Source: Streptomyces sp. NBC_00582 (GTDB taxonomy: Bacteria; Actinomycetota; Actinomycetes; Streptomycetales; Streptomycetaceae). Taken from it: a DNA stretch of 64,000 nt. Below, one piece after another: positions 26,442-35,001 of the stretch; the first letter of the stretch is position 1, and every line of letters starts with the position of its first letter. Both the position numbers and the translations under genes were made by a program. The notes under the pieces are model-generated. The model ran no database searches. It was not told the origin of the DNA and saw only the letters and a list, made by a program, of their open reading frames with translations. The DNA is taken from assembly GCF_036345155.1 (NCBI RefSeq), contig NZ_CP107772.1, positions 7,564,001 through 7,628,000 on the forward strand. Direction: 5' to 3'.

Positions 26442-27404
26442 TTACCGGCCCTCCGTTCGCGTTGTCGCGGTGAAGACCATGGCGGTGAACGTCGAGCCGA
26501 TCCCCGTGGCCAGGAACAGATAGGTGCGGCCCGGCACCAGACGGCCCTCGTCCCGCAGCGTGACGTAGTTGACCATCAGATCGGCCGTCAGACAGTGGCT
26601 GTAGCGGGGGATGTTCTCCAGGTAGAGCTTGTCCGGCGGCCAGCCCAGCTCCTGGACGATCCCGCCCCAGAACGTGCGGTTGGGATGTGTGGGGATCACG
26701 ATGTCGATGTCGTCGAAGGTGCACCCGGCCGACTCGACCGCCTCCCGGACCAGTTCGGCCATGACGCCGGGGCGCTGCTCGCCCGCCACCCGGTGCTGCT
26801 CCGCCGTCATCTCGACACCGGCGGCGTACTCGCCGAAGGTCCGCACCGCGAACGAGCGCACCGGGTCGCCGGGTCCGTTCCACGACAGCAGACAGGCGCC
26901 CGCCGCCTCGCCGATGACACAGGAGTTGAAGATGATCTGGAGGTCCCGGGTGAAGATCTTCTCGCCGGTCAGCACCAGCGCCTTCGCCTCCGGATCGCCG
27001 TCGGCCTGGAGCAGCCGCCCGGCGACGTCGATGGCCGAGACCGTGCCGGCGCAGTTCTGCTGGGTCAGCGCGAAGGCCGTGGCGTGCTCCAGACCGAGCA
27101 TCGTGAGCATCTCCTGCACCGGGTCCACCGTGGACGGGCCCGTGTGCGGTACGGCGTGCGGATACACCACGTACCGCACCGCACCGGGGTCGACGCCCGC
27201 GAGCACCTTCCGCGCGGGCGGCAGCACCAGGTCGTACAGGCTCAGCTCGGGGTCGTACCGCAATTGGTCGAGGCCGTGGATGCTGCGGAACAGATGGACC
27301 TGGGCCGGACTCAGGCCGAAGGCCTCGGCCCGTTCCTCCACGGTGGTCGTGCGGTCCGGCAGGAAGATCTCGACGGCGTCCAGGGTGGGCGTGCCGCTCA
27401 GCAT
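26442..27404 (-). CDS. KAS III-family condensing enzyme or acyltransferase
   Basis: A 320-residue FabH-like protein with the nucleophile C118 in TQQNCAGTVSAI and a His in VIPTHPNRTFW at the place of the FabH HQAN motif. The third FabH residue (Asn in the YGNTSAAS motif) appears replaced: the segment reads PRYSHCLTAD. KAS III proteins in polyketide clusters load short starters, or, when altered like this (DpsC- or CerJ-like), transfer acyl groups to other acceptors such as sugars. Its neighbours are carboxylase and deoxysugar genes, so starter selection and sugar acylation are both possible. Confidence 0.82.
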   Translation of the reverse strand: MLSGTPTLDAVEIFLPDRTTTVEERAEAFGLSPAQVHLFRSIHGLDQLRYDPELSLYDLVLPPARKVLAGVDPGAVRYVVYPHAVPHTGPSTVDPVQEMLTMLGLEHATAFALTQQNCAGTVSAIDVAGRLLQADGDPEAKALVLTGEKIFTRDLQIIFNSCVIGEAAGACLLSWNGPGDPVRSFAVRTFGEYAAGVEMTAEQHRVAGEQRPGVMAELVREAVESAGCTFDDIDIVIPTHPNRTFWGGIVQELGWPPDKLYLENIPRYSHCLTADLMVNYVTLRDEGRLVPGRTYLFLATGIGSTFTAMVFTATTRTEGR

Positions 27405-28804
27405 GACGGCTCCTCTCCGGTGTCCATGGCGTACAGGCAGGCCAGCAGCGTGCGTGCCTGGACGTTGATGTAGTGGGCGTGCCGGACCAGCCAGGTCAGC
27501 TGGCCCGCCGTCACCCAGCGGAAACCCTCCGGCGGAACCAGCGGGGCCTCGTCCTCCGTCGCCTCCACCACCAGGTAGCGGCTCTCGGCGGCCAGGAAAC
27601 GCCCGCCCTCCTCCGAGTGCACGGCGCTGTAGCGGATCCGCTCCGGCCCCGCGGACAGCACCGTGTCGAGGAAGCGCGGCCGTCGCTCGGGCGGCAGATG
27701 GGCGACGTTGCCGGGCCCGCACTGCACGGTCGGCCCCAGTTCCACGGTGTCCAGGAACCCGCCCTCCACCCTGGCGTGCGCCAGATAGTGCGGCACTCCG
27801 CCGATGCGCCGGGTCAGGAACGCGGTGACGCCGAGGCCGCGCGGTGCGAACAACGGCTGCGTCCACGAGGTGACCTCGCGGTTGCCCGCCCGCACCGCCA
27901 CGGCCACGACGTCGAAGTACCGCTCGTGCTCGTGCCGGATCCGGGTCTCCTCCCGCACCCAGCCCCGCACCCGCGTCAGCGGGATCAGCTCGGCCGCCAC
28001 GTCGTGCCGTGACCGCTCCCCGGTGATCCAGGACAGCAGCTCGGTGTCGGAGTGCAGCGCCTCCCGTGCGGGAGCCGGGACGGGCAGGCAGGACAGCACG
28101 GTCCGGGAGTCCATGTTGACCAGGTTGTCCTGGCGCAGCAGGGCGTGGATCTGTCCCAGCGTCAGCCAGCGGAAGTCCTCGTGCGGCTCCACCGCGCCGT
28201 CCGTCTCCACGATCAGGTTGCGGTTGGCCTTGCGGTAGAACCAGGAGCCGTGCTCCGACTGGAGCGTGTCGGCGACGACCCGCTCGGGCCGCAGGAAGTG
28301 CTCCAGGTACCGCACGGGCGCCCCCCGGTGCACCCGGGTGTAGTTGCTGCGGGTGGCCTGCACGGTGGGGGAGAGCTGGAGGAGGTTGGGGTTGCCCGGC
28401 TCCATCTTGGCCTGCATCAGGAAGTGCAGCACCCCGCCGAACTCCTTGGCGAGGATGCCGAGGATGCCCACCTCGGGCTGCTCGATCACGGGCTGCTGCC
28501 ACTCGGCCGCCGACGCGCCGCCGACCCGGGCCCTGAGCCCCCGGACCGTGAAGAACCGTCCGCTGCGGTGCCCGAGGTCGCCCGTGCCCGGGTCGAACGA
28601 CCAGGCGTCGAGCCGGGTGAAGGGGATGCGCTCCACCTCGAAGCGGTGCGCGCGCCTGCGGTCGGCCAGCCAGCCGGGGATGTCCTCGAGACGGAGGTCC
28701 TCGCCCTTGGTGGTGGCGGCGGACCGGGCGAGCCGGCCGGGCAGTTCGGCGTCGTCCCTCGGGCGCGGTAGGACGAGCACGGGGCTCGCCGTGTGCCGGG
28801 TCAT
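27398..28804 (-). CDS. NDP-hexose 2,3-dehydratase
   Basis: A 468-residue protein made of two similar halves, the hallmark of the TylX3/EvaA family. Both halves carry related segments: VLHFLMQAKMEPG with LQLSPTVQAT in the first, and PHYLAHARVEGG with VELGPTVQCG in the second. It removes the C2 hydroxyl of dTDP-4-keto-6-deoxyglucose, the committed step to 2-deoxy sugars; the product is reduced by the 3-ketoreductase at 30573. It is one of five sugar genes in this part of the operon. The stop overlaps the KAS III start by 7 bases. Confidence 0.95.
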   Translation of the reverse strand: MTRHTASPVLVLPRPRDDAELPGRLARSAATTKGEDLRLEDIPGWLADRRRAHRFEVERIPFTRLDAWSFDPGTGDLGHRSGRFFTVRGLRARVGGASAAEWQQPVIEQPEVGILGILAKEFGGVLHFLMQAKMEPGNPNLLQLSPTVQATRSNYTRVHRGAPVRYLEHFLRPERVVADTLQSEHGSWFYRKANRNLIVETDGAVEPHEDFRWLTLGQIHALLRQDNLVNMDSRTVLSCLPVPAPAREALHSDTELLSWITGERSRHDVAAELIPLTRVRGWVREETRIRHEHERYFDVVAVAVRAGNREVTSWTQPLFAPRGLGVTAFLTRRIGGVPHYLAHARVEGGFLDTVELGPTVQCGPGNVAHLPPERRPRFLDTVLSAGPERIRYSAVHSEEGGRFLAAESRYLVVEATEDEAPLVPPEGFRWVTAGQLTWLVRHAHYINVQARTLLACLYAMDTGEEPSC

Positions 28805-28810
28805 GGATCG

Positions 28811-29596
28811 CTACCTCTCCGTTCGGTGGTGTTCCAGGGCCAGGGAGGCCGCGTAACCGTCCAGCACGCCGCGGTAGTAGTGCGGCCCGAACCCCAGGGC
28901 CACCTCGGGGACGAGGCGGCGCAGCCGGTCGACGCCGACCGTGCACCCCGACCCGGTGTCCTGGAACTCCCGCCGGCAGACCAGCCCGAGCCGCTCTTCG
29001 AGGAAGTCGACGACGGCCGCGACCGGCACGGCCGTGCCCGACGCCACGTTGACGACCGTGTCCCGCAGGTCCAGCGCCAGCAGCCGGTCGACGACGGTGA
29101 CCACGTCGGCCACGCCGATCAGGTCCCGGGTGGCGCGCAGATGGACCCGCACCAGACCCTCGCGCAGCTGCCGCACCAGCGTCGGCAGCAGCTGGTGCGA
29201 CGGCTGCCCCGGCCCGACCACATGGCTCAGCCGCAGCACCAGGTGGTCGGCCCCGGAGGCGCGCAGCCGCTGCTCCAGGGCGAGTTTGTGGCGCGCGTAC
29301 GGGGTGCTCGGAACGGCCGGCGCGTCCTCCAGGCCCGGGCCGTCGCAGGTGCCGTACATGCCGGTGGAAGCCGTGGAGAAGAACAGCAGACGCCGGCCGG
29401 AGGCGCGGCACGCGTCGATCGTCTCGTCCAGGAGCTCCGCCTCCCGGGCGAACTCCCGCGGTGCCGTCGTGCTCGCCAGGGAGACCCCGGCGGCCAGGAT
29501 CACCGTCTCCGGGTGGCGTTCGGCGACCGGGGCCAGGTTGCGGGCGAGGAAGCCCCGCCCCACCACGGTGCCCGCCGTCGCCCGGCCCGCGCTCAT
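28811..29596 (-). CDS. NDP-hexose 4-ketoreductase
   Basis: A 261-residue extended short-chain dehydrogenase. The cofactor loop is VVGRGFLARNL, and the catalytic Tyr/Lys are in TPYARHKLALEQ. The size and the compressed N-terminal loop fit deoxysugar 4-ketoreductases of angucycline and similar clusters. It would set the C4 stereochemistry in the last step before glycosyl transfer; whether the product is D-olivose- or D-oliose-like cannot be read from sequence. It starts within the stop of the 4,6-dehydratase gene (ATGA). Confidence 0.87.
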   Translation of the reverse strand: MSAGRATAGTVVGRGFLARNLAPVAERHPETVILAAGVSLASTTAPREFAREAELLDETIDACRASGRRLLFFSTASTGMYGTCDGPGLEDAPAVPSTPYARHKLALEQRLRASGADHLVLRLSHVVGPGQPSHQLLPTLVRQLREGLVRVHLRATRDLIGVADVVTVVDRLLALDLRDTVVNVASGTAVPVAAVVDFLEERLGLVCRREFQDTGSGCTVGVDRLRRLVPEVALGFGPHYYRGVLDGYAASLALEHHRTER

Positions 29597-30576
29597 GAAG
29601 CCGACCTCGCACGGTCCTTGACGGCCTTCCACCAGTCCGGGTTGTCGCGGTACCAGGCGACCGTGGCCGCGAGGCCCACATCGATGCCGATGCGCGGCAC
29701 GAAGCCCAGCTCCTCGCGGATCTTCCCGGCGTCGAGGGAGTAGCGCAGGTCGTGGCCCTTGCGGTCGGCGACCCGCCGGATCATCGACCGGTCGCCGCCG
29801 CACAGGTCGAGCAGCCGCTCGGTGAGGGCCAGGTTCGTCAGCTCGCTGCCGCCGCCGATGTTGTAGACCTCCCCGGCGCCGCCTCCGGTGAGCACCGTGT
29901 GCAGGGCCCGGCAGTGGTCGTCCACGTGCAGCCACTCGCGCACGTTGCCGCCGTCCCCGTACAGCGGGACCGGGCGGCCCTCCATGAGGTTCGTGACGAA
30001 CAGCGGGACGACCTTCTCCGGGTGCTGGCGGGGGCCGTAGTTGTTGGAGCAGCGGGTCACGGACACATGCAGTCCGTGTGTGCGCCAGGCGGCGCGGGCC
30101 ATCAGATCGGAGGCCGCCTTGGAAGCGGCGTAGGGCGAGTTGGGCAGCAGGGGGCTCTCCTCGGTCCACGAGCCCTCGGCGATGGAGCCGTACACCTCGT
30201 CCGTGGACACGTGCACCATCCGCGGCACACCCGTGGCCCGGCACGCGTCGAGCAGGCTCTGCGTGCCCGACACGTTCGTACGGACGAACTCCGCCGCGGA
30301 CAGCAGCGACCGGTCGACGTGGGACTCCGCGGCGAAGTGCACCACCGCGTCGTGGCCGGGCAGGACGTCGAGCAGCAGCGGCAGGTCGCAGATGTCGCCC
30401 TGGACGAAGTCGAGGCGGTCGTGGGCGGCGGGCAGGCTCGCGCGGTTGCCCGCGTACGTCAGCTTGTCGACCACCGTGACCCGGACGCCCTCGGTCCCCG
30501 GGTACATGCCCTCCAGCAGGCGGCGGACGTAGGCCGAGCCGATGAAGCCCGCCCCGCCCGTGACGAGGATCCTCAT
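29593..30576 (-). CDS. dTDP-glucose 4,6-dehydratase
   Basis: A 327-residue RmlB-type enzyme. It has GGAGFIGSAYVRRLL at the N-terminus, the catalytic VSTDEVYGS motif and the SPYAASKAASD Tyr/Lys motif. It converts dTDP-glucose to dTDP-4-keto-6-deoxyglucose, the second step of the pathway. ATGA overlaps join it to both neighbours: the 3-ketoreductase gene before it and the 4-ketoreductase gene after it. Confidence 0.96.
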   Translation of the reverse strand: MRILVTGGAGFIGSAYVRRLLEGMYPGTEGVRVTVVDKLTYAGNRASLPAAHDRLDFVQGDICDLPLLLDVLPGHDAVVHFAAESHVDRSLLSAAEFVRTNVSGTQSLLDACRATGVPRMVHVSTDEVYGSIAEGSWTEESPLLPNSPYAASKAASDLMARAAWRTHGLHVSVTRCSNNYGPRQHPEKVVPLFVTNLMEGRPVPLYGDGGNVREWLHVDDHCRALHTVLTGGGAGEVYNIGGGSELTNLALTERLLDLCGGDRSMIRRVADRKGHDLRYSLDAGKIREELGFVPRIGIDVGLAATVAWYRDNPDWWKAVKDRARSAS

Positions 30577-31610
30577 GAGTACTCCGTTCCGGAAAGGGAT
30601 GGACGGGCGGGCGCGAGCCCGAGACCGGCGCGGTGCAGCACCTCGGCCAGCAGGTCCGCCTGGAGCAGCGAGGCCTCCTCGGCCCGGCCGACCGGCAGGG
30701 GACGCGAACCGGAGCCGGCCGCGCGCACGGCGCGGGCGAACCCCCGCACGGTGTTGGCCACCTGGTCGTCCGGTTCGAGGACGATCTCCCGGGGCCCGGT
30801 CCGGTCCACGACGCGCAGCACCGGGCGGTGGCCGGCCGGCGGGGTGAACGCGTGCTCCACCGTGACGCGGCCCTCACTGCCCCAGAGCGTGTACGACGAG
30901 CCGTAGGCGTGGTCCAGGCCGAACTCCAGGTGGGCGACGACGCCGTCCGCGGTGCGCAGCAGCACACCGCCGGCGGTGTCCACCTCCCGCCCGTACCGGT
31001 CCCGGGTCAGCACCGCCCCCGCGACACGCAGCCCGGCCCCCAGGAAGTGGACGGCGGCCCGTACCGGGTACACGCCGACGTCCCACAGCGCGCCGCCGCC
31101 CAGCTCCGGGACGAGCCGGATGTCACCGTCGGGGCGGCGGGGCACCGCGAACGCCGCGTGGAAGGAGCGCAGTTCACCGATCACACCGTCGGCCACCAGC
31201 CGGCGCACGGCCGTGTGCTGCGCGTGGTGGACGAACATCACGTTCTCCCACAGCACCAGCCCGCTCCGGCGCGCCAGCGCGAACAGGGCGCGGCTGCGCT
31301 CCGGATCGGTGGTCAGCGGCTTCTCCGCGAGGACGTGCTTGCCCGCGCGCAGGGCCGCCTCCACCCACGGGGCGTGCAGTGCCACGGGCAGCGGGACGTA
31401 CACCGCCTCGACGTCCGGCAGCGTGACCAGCTCCGCGTAGTCGGCCACCACCCGGCAGCCGTACGGCATCGCGGTCCGCGCCGCCGTCTCCACGTCGCGG
31501 CTGGCGACGGCGGCGATCTCCGTGTCCTCGACCGCCGCCAGGGCGGGCAGCATCCGGCGGCGCGCGATGTCCGCGCAGCCCAGGACGCCGATGCGGACGG
31601 GGGACCGCAC
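30573..31610 (-). CDS. NDP-hexose 3-ketoreductase (Gfo/Idh/MocA family)
   Basis: A 345-residue oxidoreductase starting with GTG at 31610. The N-terminal Rossmann motif is IGVLGCADIARRRMLPAL and the EKPLT dinucleotide/substrate motif is near residue 98, as in deoxysugar 3-ketoreductases. It reduces the C3 keto group left after 2,3-dehydration. It begins 2 bases after the stop of the thymidylyltransferase gene. With no 3,5-epimerase in the window, the sugar should stay in the D series. Confidence 0.93.
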   Translation of the reverse strand: MRSPVRIGVLGCADIARRRMLPALAAVEDTEIAAVASRDVETAARTAMPYGCRVVADYAELVTLPDVEAVYVPLPVALHAPWVEAALRAGKHVLAEKPLTTDPERSRALFALARRSGLVLWENVMFVHHAQHTAVRRLVADGVIGELRSFHAAFAVPRRPDGDIRLVPELGGGALWDVGVYPVRAAVHFLGAGLRVAGAVLTRDRYGREVDTAGGVLLRTADGVVAHLEFGLDHAYGSSYTLWGSEGRVTVEHAFTPPAGHRPVLRVVDRTGPREIVLEPDDQVANTVRGFARAVRAAGSGSRPLPVGRAEEASLLQADLLAEVLHRAGLGLAPARPSLSGTEYS

Positions 31611-31612
31611 GG

Positions 31613-32680
31613 CTACCCCGCCACCTGGACGTGGCTGTGGTCACCGATCACCAGCCGCTGGCGGTCGCCGTCGTCCGTGACCGGGCCGACCACCGCGAAG
31701 CGTCCGATGACCGATCCGTGCAGCCTGCCGACGCGGTGGATCTCCGCGCCGTCCAGCACGATCGAGTAGTCGAGGCGCGAGCCGGTCAGCGCGCAGTCGC
31801 GGCCCGCCGAGGTGTGCGGACCGATCACGCAGTCCTCCACCCGGGTCCCCGCCCCGATGATCACCGGACCCTCGATCCTGGACCGCGCCACCACGGCGCC
31901 CGGCTCCACGACGACCGCCCCGCTCAGTTCGCTGGCCTCGTCCACCTCGCCGTCGATCCGCCGGACCAGGCCGTCGAGGAGCTTGCGGTTGCACTCCAGG
32001 ACGTCGTCGATGCGGCCGGTGTCCTTCCAGTAGCCGTGGTACCGGCCGGCCCGCACCTCGGCCCCGTCGGTCACCAGCCACTGGATCGCGTCGGTGATCT
32101 CCAGCTCGCCCCGGTCACTGGGCTCGATCGCGGCGATCGCCCGGTGGATGTCGGGCGTGAAGAAGTACACGCCGGTCAGGGCGAGGTCGCTGCGCGCCTG
32201 CCGGGGCTTCTCCACCAGCCGGCGCACCGTCGCGTCGGGGTTCAGCTCCACCACCCCGAAGGCGGACGGATCCGCCACCTTGTGCACGACGACATGCGCG
32301 GCGGGACGCACCCGAGCGAACTCCTCGGCCGCCTCCGCCACGCCCCCGACGAGCATGCAGTCGCCGAGGTACATCACGAAGTCGTCCTCGCCGAGGAAGT
32401 CCCGGGCGACGGACACGCAGTGGGCCAGCCCGCGCGGCTTGTCCTGCCGCAGATAGGTCAGCCGCGCGCCCAGCCGCGAGCCGTCGCCGAGCGCCGCGGT
32501 GATCTCGGGCTCCCAGTCGCCGACGACGACCCCGATGTCGGTGACGCCGATCGCGACGATGTTCTCCAGGACGTGTTCGAGGACCGGCTTGTTGGCGACC
32601 GGGATGAGCTGCTTGGGCATGGAGTGGCTGAACGGTCGCAGGCGGGTGCCCGCCCCGCCCGACAGCACCAGGGCTTTCAT
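31613..32680 (-). CDS. glucose-1-phosphate thymidylyltransferase, long form
   Basis: A 355-residue nucleotidyltransferase with the GGAGTRLRPFSHSMPKQL signature and the EKP motif in RRLVEKPRQA. It carries a C-terminal left-handed beta-helix extension of hexapeptide-like repeats (residues about 250-340), as in the long RmlA enzymes of antibiotic clusters. It makes dTDP-glucose, the first step of the deoxysugar route. The ATG at 32680 gives the canonical start; the longer frame upstream lies inside the glycosyltransferase gene. Confidence 0.95.
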   Translation of the reverse strand: MKALVLSGGAGTRLRPFSHSMPKQLIPVANKPVLEHVLENIVAIGVTDIGVVVGDWEPEITAALGDGSRLGARLTYLRQDKPRGLAHCVSVARDFLGEDDFVMYLGDCMLVGGVAEAAEEFARVRPAAHVVVHKVADPSAFGVVELNPDATVRRLVEKPRQARSDLALTGVYFFTPDIHRAIAAIEPSDRGELEITDAIQWLVTDGAEVRAGRYHGYWKDTGRIDDVLECNRKLLDGLVRRIDGEVDEASELSGAVVVEPGAVVARSRIEGPVIIGAGTRVEDCVIGPHTSAGRDCALTGSRLDYSIVLDGAEIHRVGRLHGSVIGRFAVVGPVTDDGDRQRLVIGDHSHVQVAG

Positions 32681-32723
32681 GGGAACAATGCCTCCTCGTG
32701 CGGCCGCGGACCGGCCGTCGGGG

Positions 32724-33869
32724 TCACAACTTCTCGAGTACGCCGACCAGTTCGGCCGGCGGCGGCATCTCGGAGATCTCCTGGGCCAGGGCCTTCGCCC
32801 GCTCGGTGTAGGAGGACTCGGTGAGCAGCGCGCGGCAGGACTCCGCGAGCCGCGCCCGGTCGGCCTCGCCGGGCTGAAGGGTGACGGCCGCGCCGTAGTC
32901 GGCCAGCCGCCGTGTCGGAGGGCCGAGGATGCCCCACTGGGGCAGCAGCAGCTGCGGGACGCCCGCCTCCATCGCGGTGAGGGTGGTGACCCCGCCGGCA
33001 TGGCCCACCAGCAGGTCGCAGGTGCGCAGGACCACGTCCAGGGGGACCCAGCCCGCGCGGACGTCCGGCAGCTCGGCCCGCAGGTCGGCGGCCACGCTCT
33101 CCGGCGCGGCGATCACCACCTCCGCGTCCAGTGCCGTCACGTCGAGCGCCAGATCGCGCAGGAACACATAGGCCTCGCGCAGGTACGCCGTGCCGTCGTC
33201 GTTGGCGACCCGGCTGCCGGCCGTGACGCACACCCGGGGCCGGCCGCCCCGCGTGTACATCCACGGCTCCAGAGCGCGCTGGGTGTTGGCGGGCCGGCAG
33301 GCCATCGGATGGGCGGGCGCCGCGTCCGGGGGCCGGAGGCTGGGCGGGCAGACGTCGATGAACAGGTCCGGCGCGGGCAGCCCGGACAGGCCCAGCCGCT
33401 CCAGTTCCGGACGGAGTTCGTCCTCGCCGCCGGGATCGATCCGGGTGGCCTCGACCGCGTCCCAGGCGTGGCGCACATAGGGCACGCCCCACTGGCGGGC
33501 GAGCAGGCCGGCGGCGTACATCATGGTGCCGCCGACGACCAGGTCGGGCCGCCAGTCGCGCGCGAGGTCGGTCAGCGGGCCGAGGGTGGCGGCCGCCATC
33601 CGTCCGAACCAGCGTCCGGTGAAGGCCGGTTGGTCCTCGGGGTCGGTCGGCGGTGTCACGGGTGCGCCGTCCCGGTCCCGGTAGATGAAGTCACGGATCG
33701 GGGAGGACGTCATGGAGACGCCGGGCAGGCCGACCCCGGCGACCACCGGCACGATGTCCCCGACAGCGGCCATGACGACCTCGTGCCCGGCCCCCCGGGC
33801 CGCGGTGGCGAGCGGGGCCAGCGCGAACACGGTGGCCGCGCTCCCTCCGGCGACGAAGAGGATCCTCAT
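32724..33869 (-). CDS. GT1-family glycosyltransferase
   Basis: A 381-residue GT-B glycosyltransferase. The N-terminus MRILFVAGGSAATVFALAPL is the acceptor-domain start, and the C-terminal donor-binding region has VGHAGGVTTLTAMEAGVPQL followed by a PQWG segment. It resembles the glycosyltransferases of macrolide and aromatic polyketide clusters. It should move the dTDP-dideoxyhexose made by the neighbouring genes to the polyketide. It is the only glycosyltransferase in the window, so one sugar, or one enzyme acting repeatedly, is expected. The start overlaps the carboxylase epsilon gene (ATGA). Confidence 0.92.
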   Translation of the reverse strand: MRILFVAGGSAATVFALAPLATAARGAGHEVVMAAVGDIVPVVAGVGLPGVSMTSSPIRDFIYRDRDGAPVTPPTDPEDQPAFTGRWFGRMAAATLGPLTDLARDWRPDLVVGGTMMYAAGLLARQWGVPYVRHAWDAVEATRIDPGGEDELRPELERLGLSGLPAPDLFIDVCPPSLRPPDAAPAHPMACRPANTQRALEPWMYTRGGRPRVCVTAGSRVANDDGTAYLREAYVFLRDLALDVTALDAEVVIAAPESVAADLRAELPDVRAGWVPLDVVLRTCDLLVGHAGGVTTLTAMEAGVPQLLLPQWGILGPPTRRLADYGAAVTLQPGEADRARLAESCRALLTESSYTERAKALAQEISEMPPPAELVGVLEKL

Positions 33870-34288
33870 GGCGCTCCCCGTTCCGTCCGCCGGGGACGCC
33901 GCTCCGCCTGCCAGCTGTGGGCGGTGCGGTAACCGAGCCCGCGGCCGTGCCGGCGCCAACGCGGCGCGGACCGCACCGGTGGGTGCTCGGCGGGGCCGAT
34001 GGTGTTCGCCCGGGCCAGCAGCACCGTGACCACGGCCGCCAGCTCCTCGTCGGTCGGCCGGCCCCGGTGCACACGGATCAGTCCGGCCACGGGGTGCGGC
34101 TTCCGCGGGCCGGGAGCGGTGCCGGGTGTGGTGCCGGGATCGGCGGTGGCCGGGGCGGCGGCCTCGGAGTGTGTTCCGGTGGTCCCGTCGTCGTCGGCGG
34201 GGCCTCCGAGGCCGGGTACGACGACCACGACGTCCACGACGTCACGGGTACGGGCGTGGGAATGCTGGAGCAGGCCGGTTGTCGGCAC
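33866..34288 (-). CDS. acyl-CoA carboxylase epsilon subunit
   Basis: A 140-residue protein starting with GTG at 34288, with AAGGGG upstream. The diagnostic part is the short IRVHRGRPTDEELAAVVTVL motif in the middle, typical of actinobacterial AccE/PccE subunits. An unusually long Gly/Pro/Thr-rich N-terminal extension precedes it and an Arg-rich tail follows. Epsilon subunits bind the carboxyltransferase core and help it assemble with the biotin subunit. The matching beta subunit is at 24065. Two carboxylase genes so far apart in one operon support a dedicated carboxylase for this pathway. Confidence 0.85.
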   Translation of the reverse strand: MPTTGLLQHSHARTRDVVDVVVVVPGLGGPADDDGTTGTHSEAAAPATADPGTTPGTAPGPRKPHPVAGLIRVHRGRPTDEELAAVVTVLLARANTIGPAEHPPVRSAPRWRRHGRGLGYRTAHSWQAERRPRRTERGAP

Positions 34289-34332
34289 GGTGTCCCCTTC
34301 GGCTTGGGCGTGGCGGTGGGGGCGGGCTGCGG

Positions 34333-34908
34333 TCAGACGCTGTAGGGCTGTGCCCGGCGGCCCGCCCGGAGGGCGCGCGCCCACCACACGAGCTGGTCGA
34401 GCATCGTCTTGGCGGCGGCGTCGCAGCCCGCGGGCTCGACGGGGAACTCGCCCCGCTCGCCCAGCTGCTCCCAGACGTTGTGGAAACTGACGGTGTCGCG
34501 CACGCCGACGGTGTGCGTCTCGGCGAACACCTGGCGCAGCTGCTCCACCGCCCGCAGACCGCCCGCCATGCCGCCGTAGGAGACGAAGCCCACCGGCTTG
34601 GCCTGCCACTCGGTGCGGAAGCAGTCGATCGCGGTCTTCAGGGGAGCAGGGAAACTGTGGTTGTACTCGGGCGTCACCACCACGAAGGCGTCCGCGCGCT
34701 CCAGTCGCGGCGCGAGCGCCGTCACCTGCGGCGCGGAGGTGTCGAGATCGCTCGGGAGACCGGCCTCGGCCAGGTCGATCACGTCGACGGTCAGGTCGTC
34801 GTGGCGGCCGGCCCGGTCGGCCAGCCAGGCCGCCACGAGAGGACCGACCCGCCCCGAACGGGTGCTTCCCACGATCACGGCCAGATGCAGCGGAACGATG
34901 TTGGACAC
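34333..34908 (-). CDS. NADPH-dependent FMN reductase
   Basis: A 191-residue flavodoxin-fold reductase. It has the phosphate-binding loop VGSTRSGRVG near the start, then the flavin-contacting TPEYNHSFPAPLKTA and VSYGGMAGG segments. It likely supplies reduced flavin to a partner oxygenase; the ABM-type oxygenase at 53151 or the flavoprotein oxygenases nearby are candidates. It precedes the carboxylase epsilon gene by 44 bases in the same direction. Confidence 0.93.
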   Translation of the reverse strand: MSNIVPLHLAVIVGSTRSGRVGPLVAAWLADRAGRHDDLTVDVIDLAEAGLPSDLDTSAPQVTALAPRLERADAFVVVTPEYNHSFPAPLKTAIDCFRTEWQAKPVGFVSYGGMAGGLRAVEQLRQVFAETHTVGVRDTVSFHNVWEQLGERGEFPVEPAGCDAAAKTMLDQLVWWARALRAGRRAQPYSV

Positions 34909-35001
34909 GGTCTTCCTCTCGGACGGTGCGGGAACGGGCTCGGTTGCGTACGGGTCCGCGCGGCGGCGGGCGGGGGAGGGGCGTCGTGCCGTGGGGGTCC
35001 G

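Noticed and set aside
26442..29681. A 1079-residue continuous minus-strand frame through the 2,3-dehydratase gene.
   Set aside because: Only its C-terminal 320 residues (the KAS III protein) are coding. The rest is an Arg/Pro-rich shadow of the dehydratase and ketoreductase genes in another frame.
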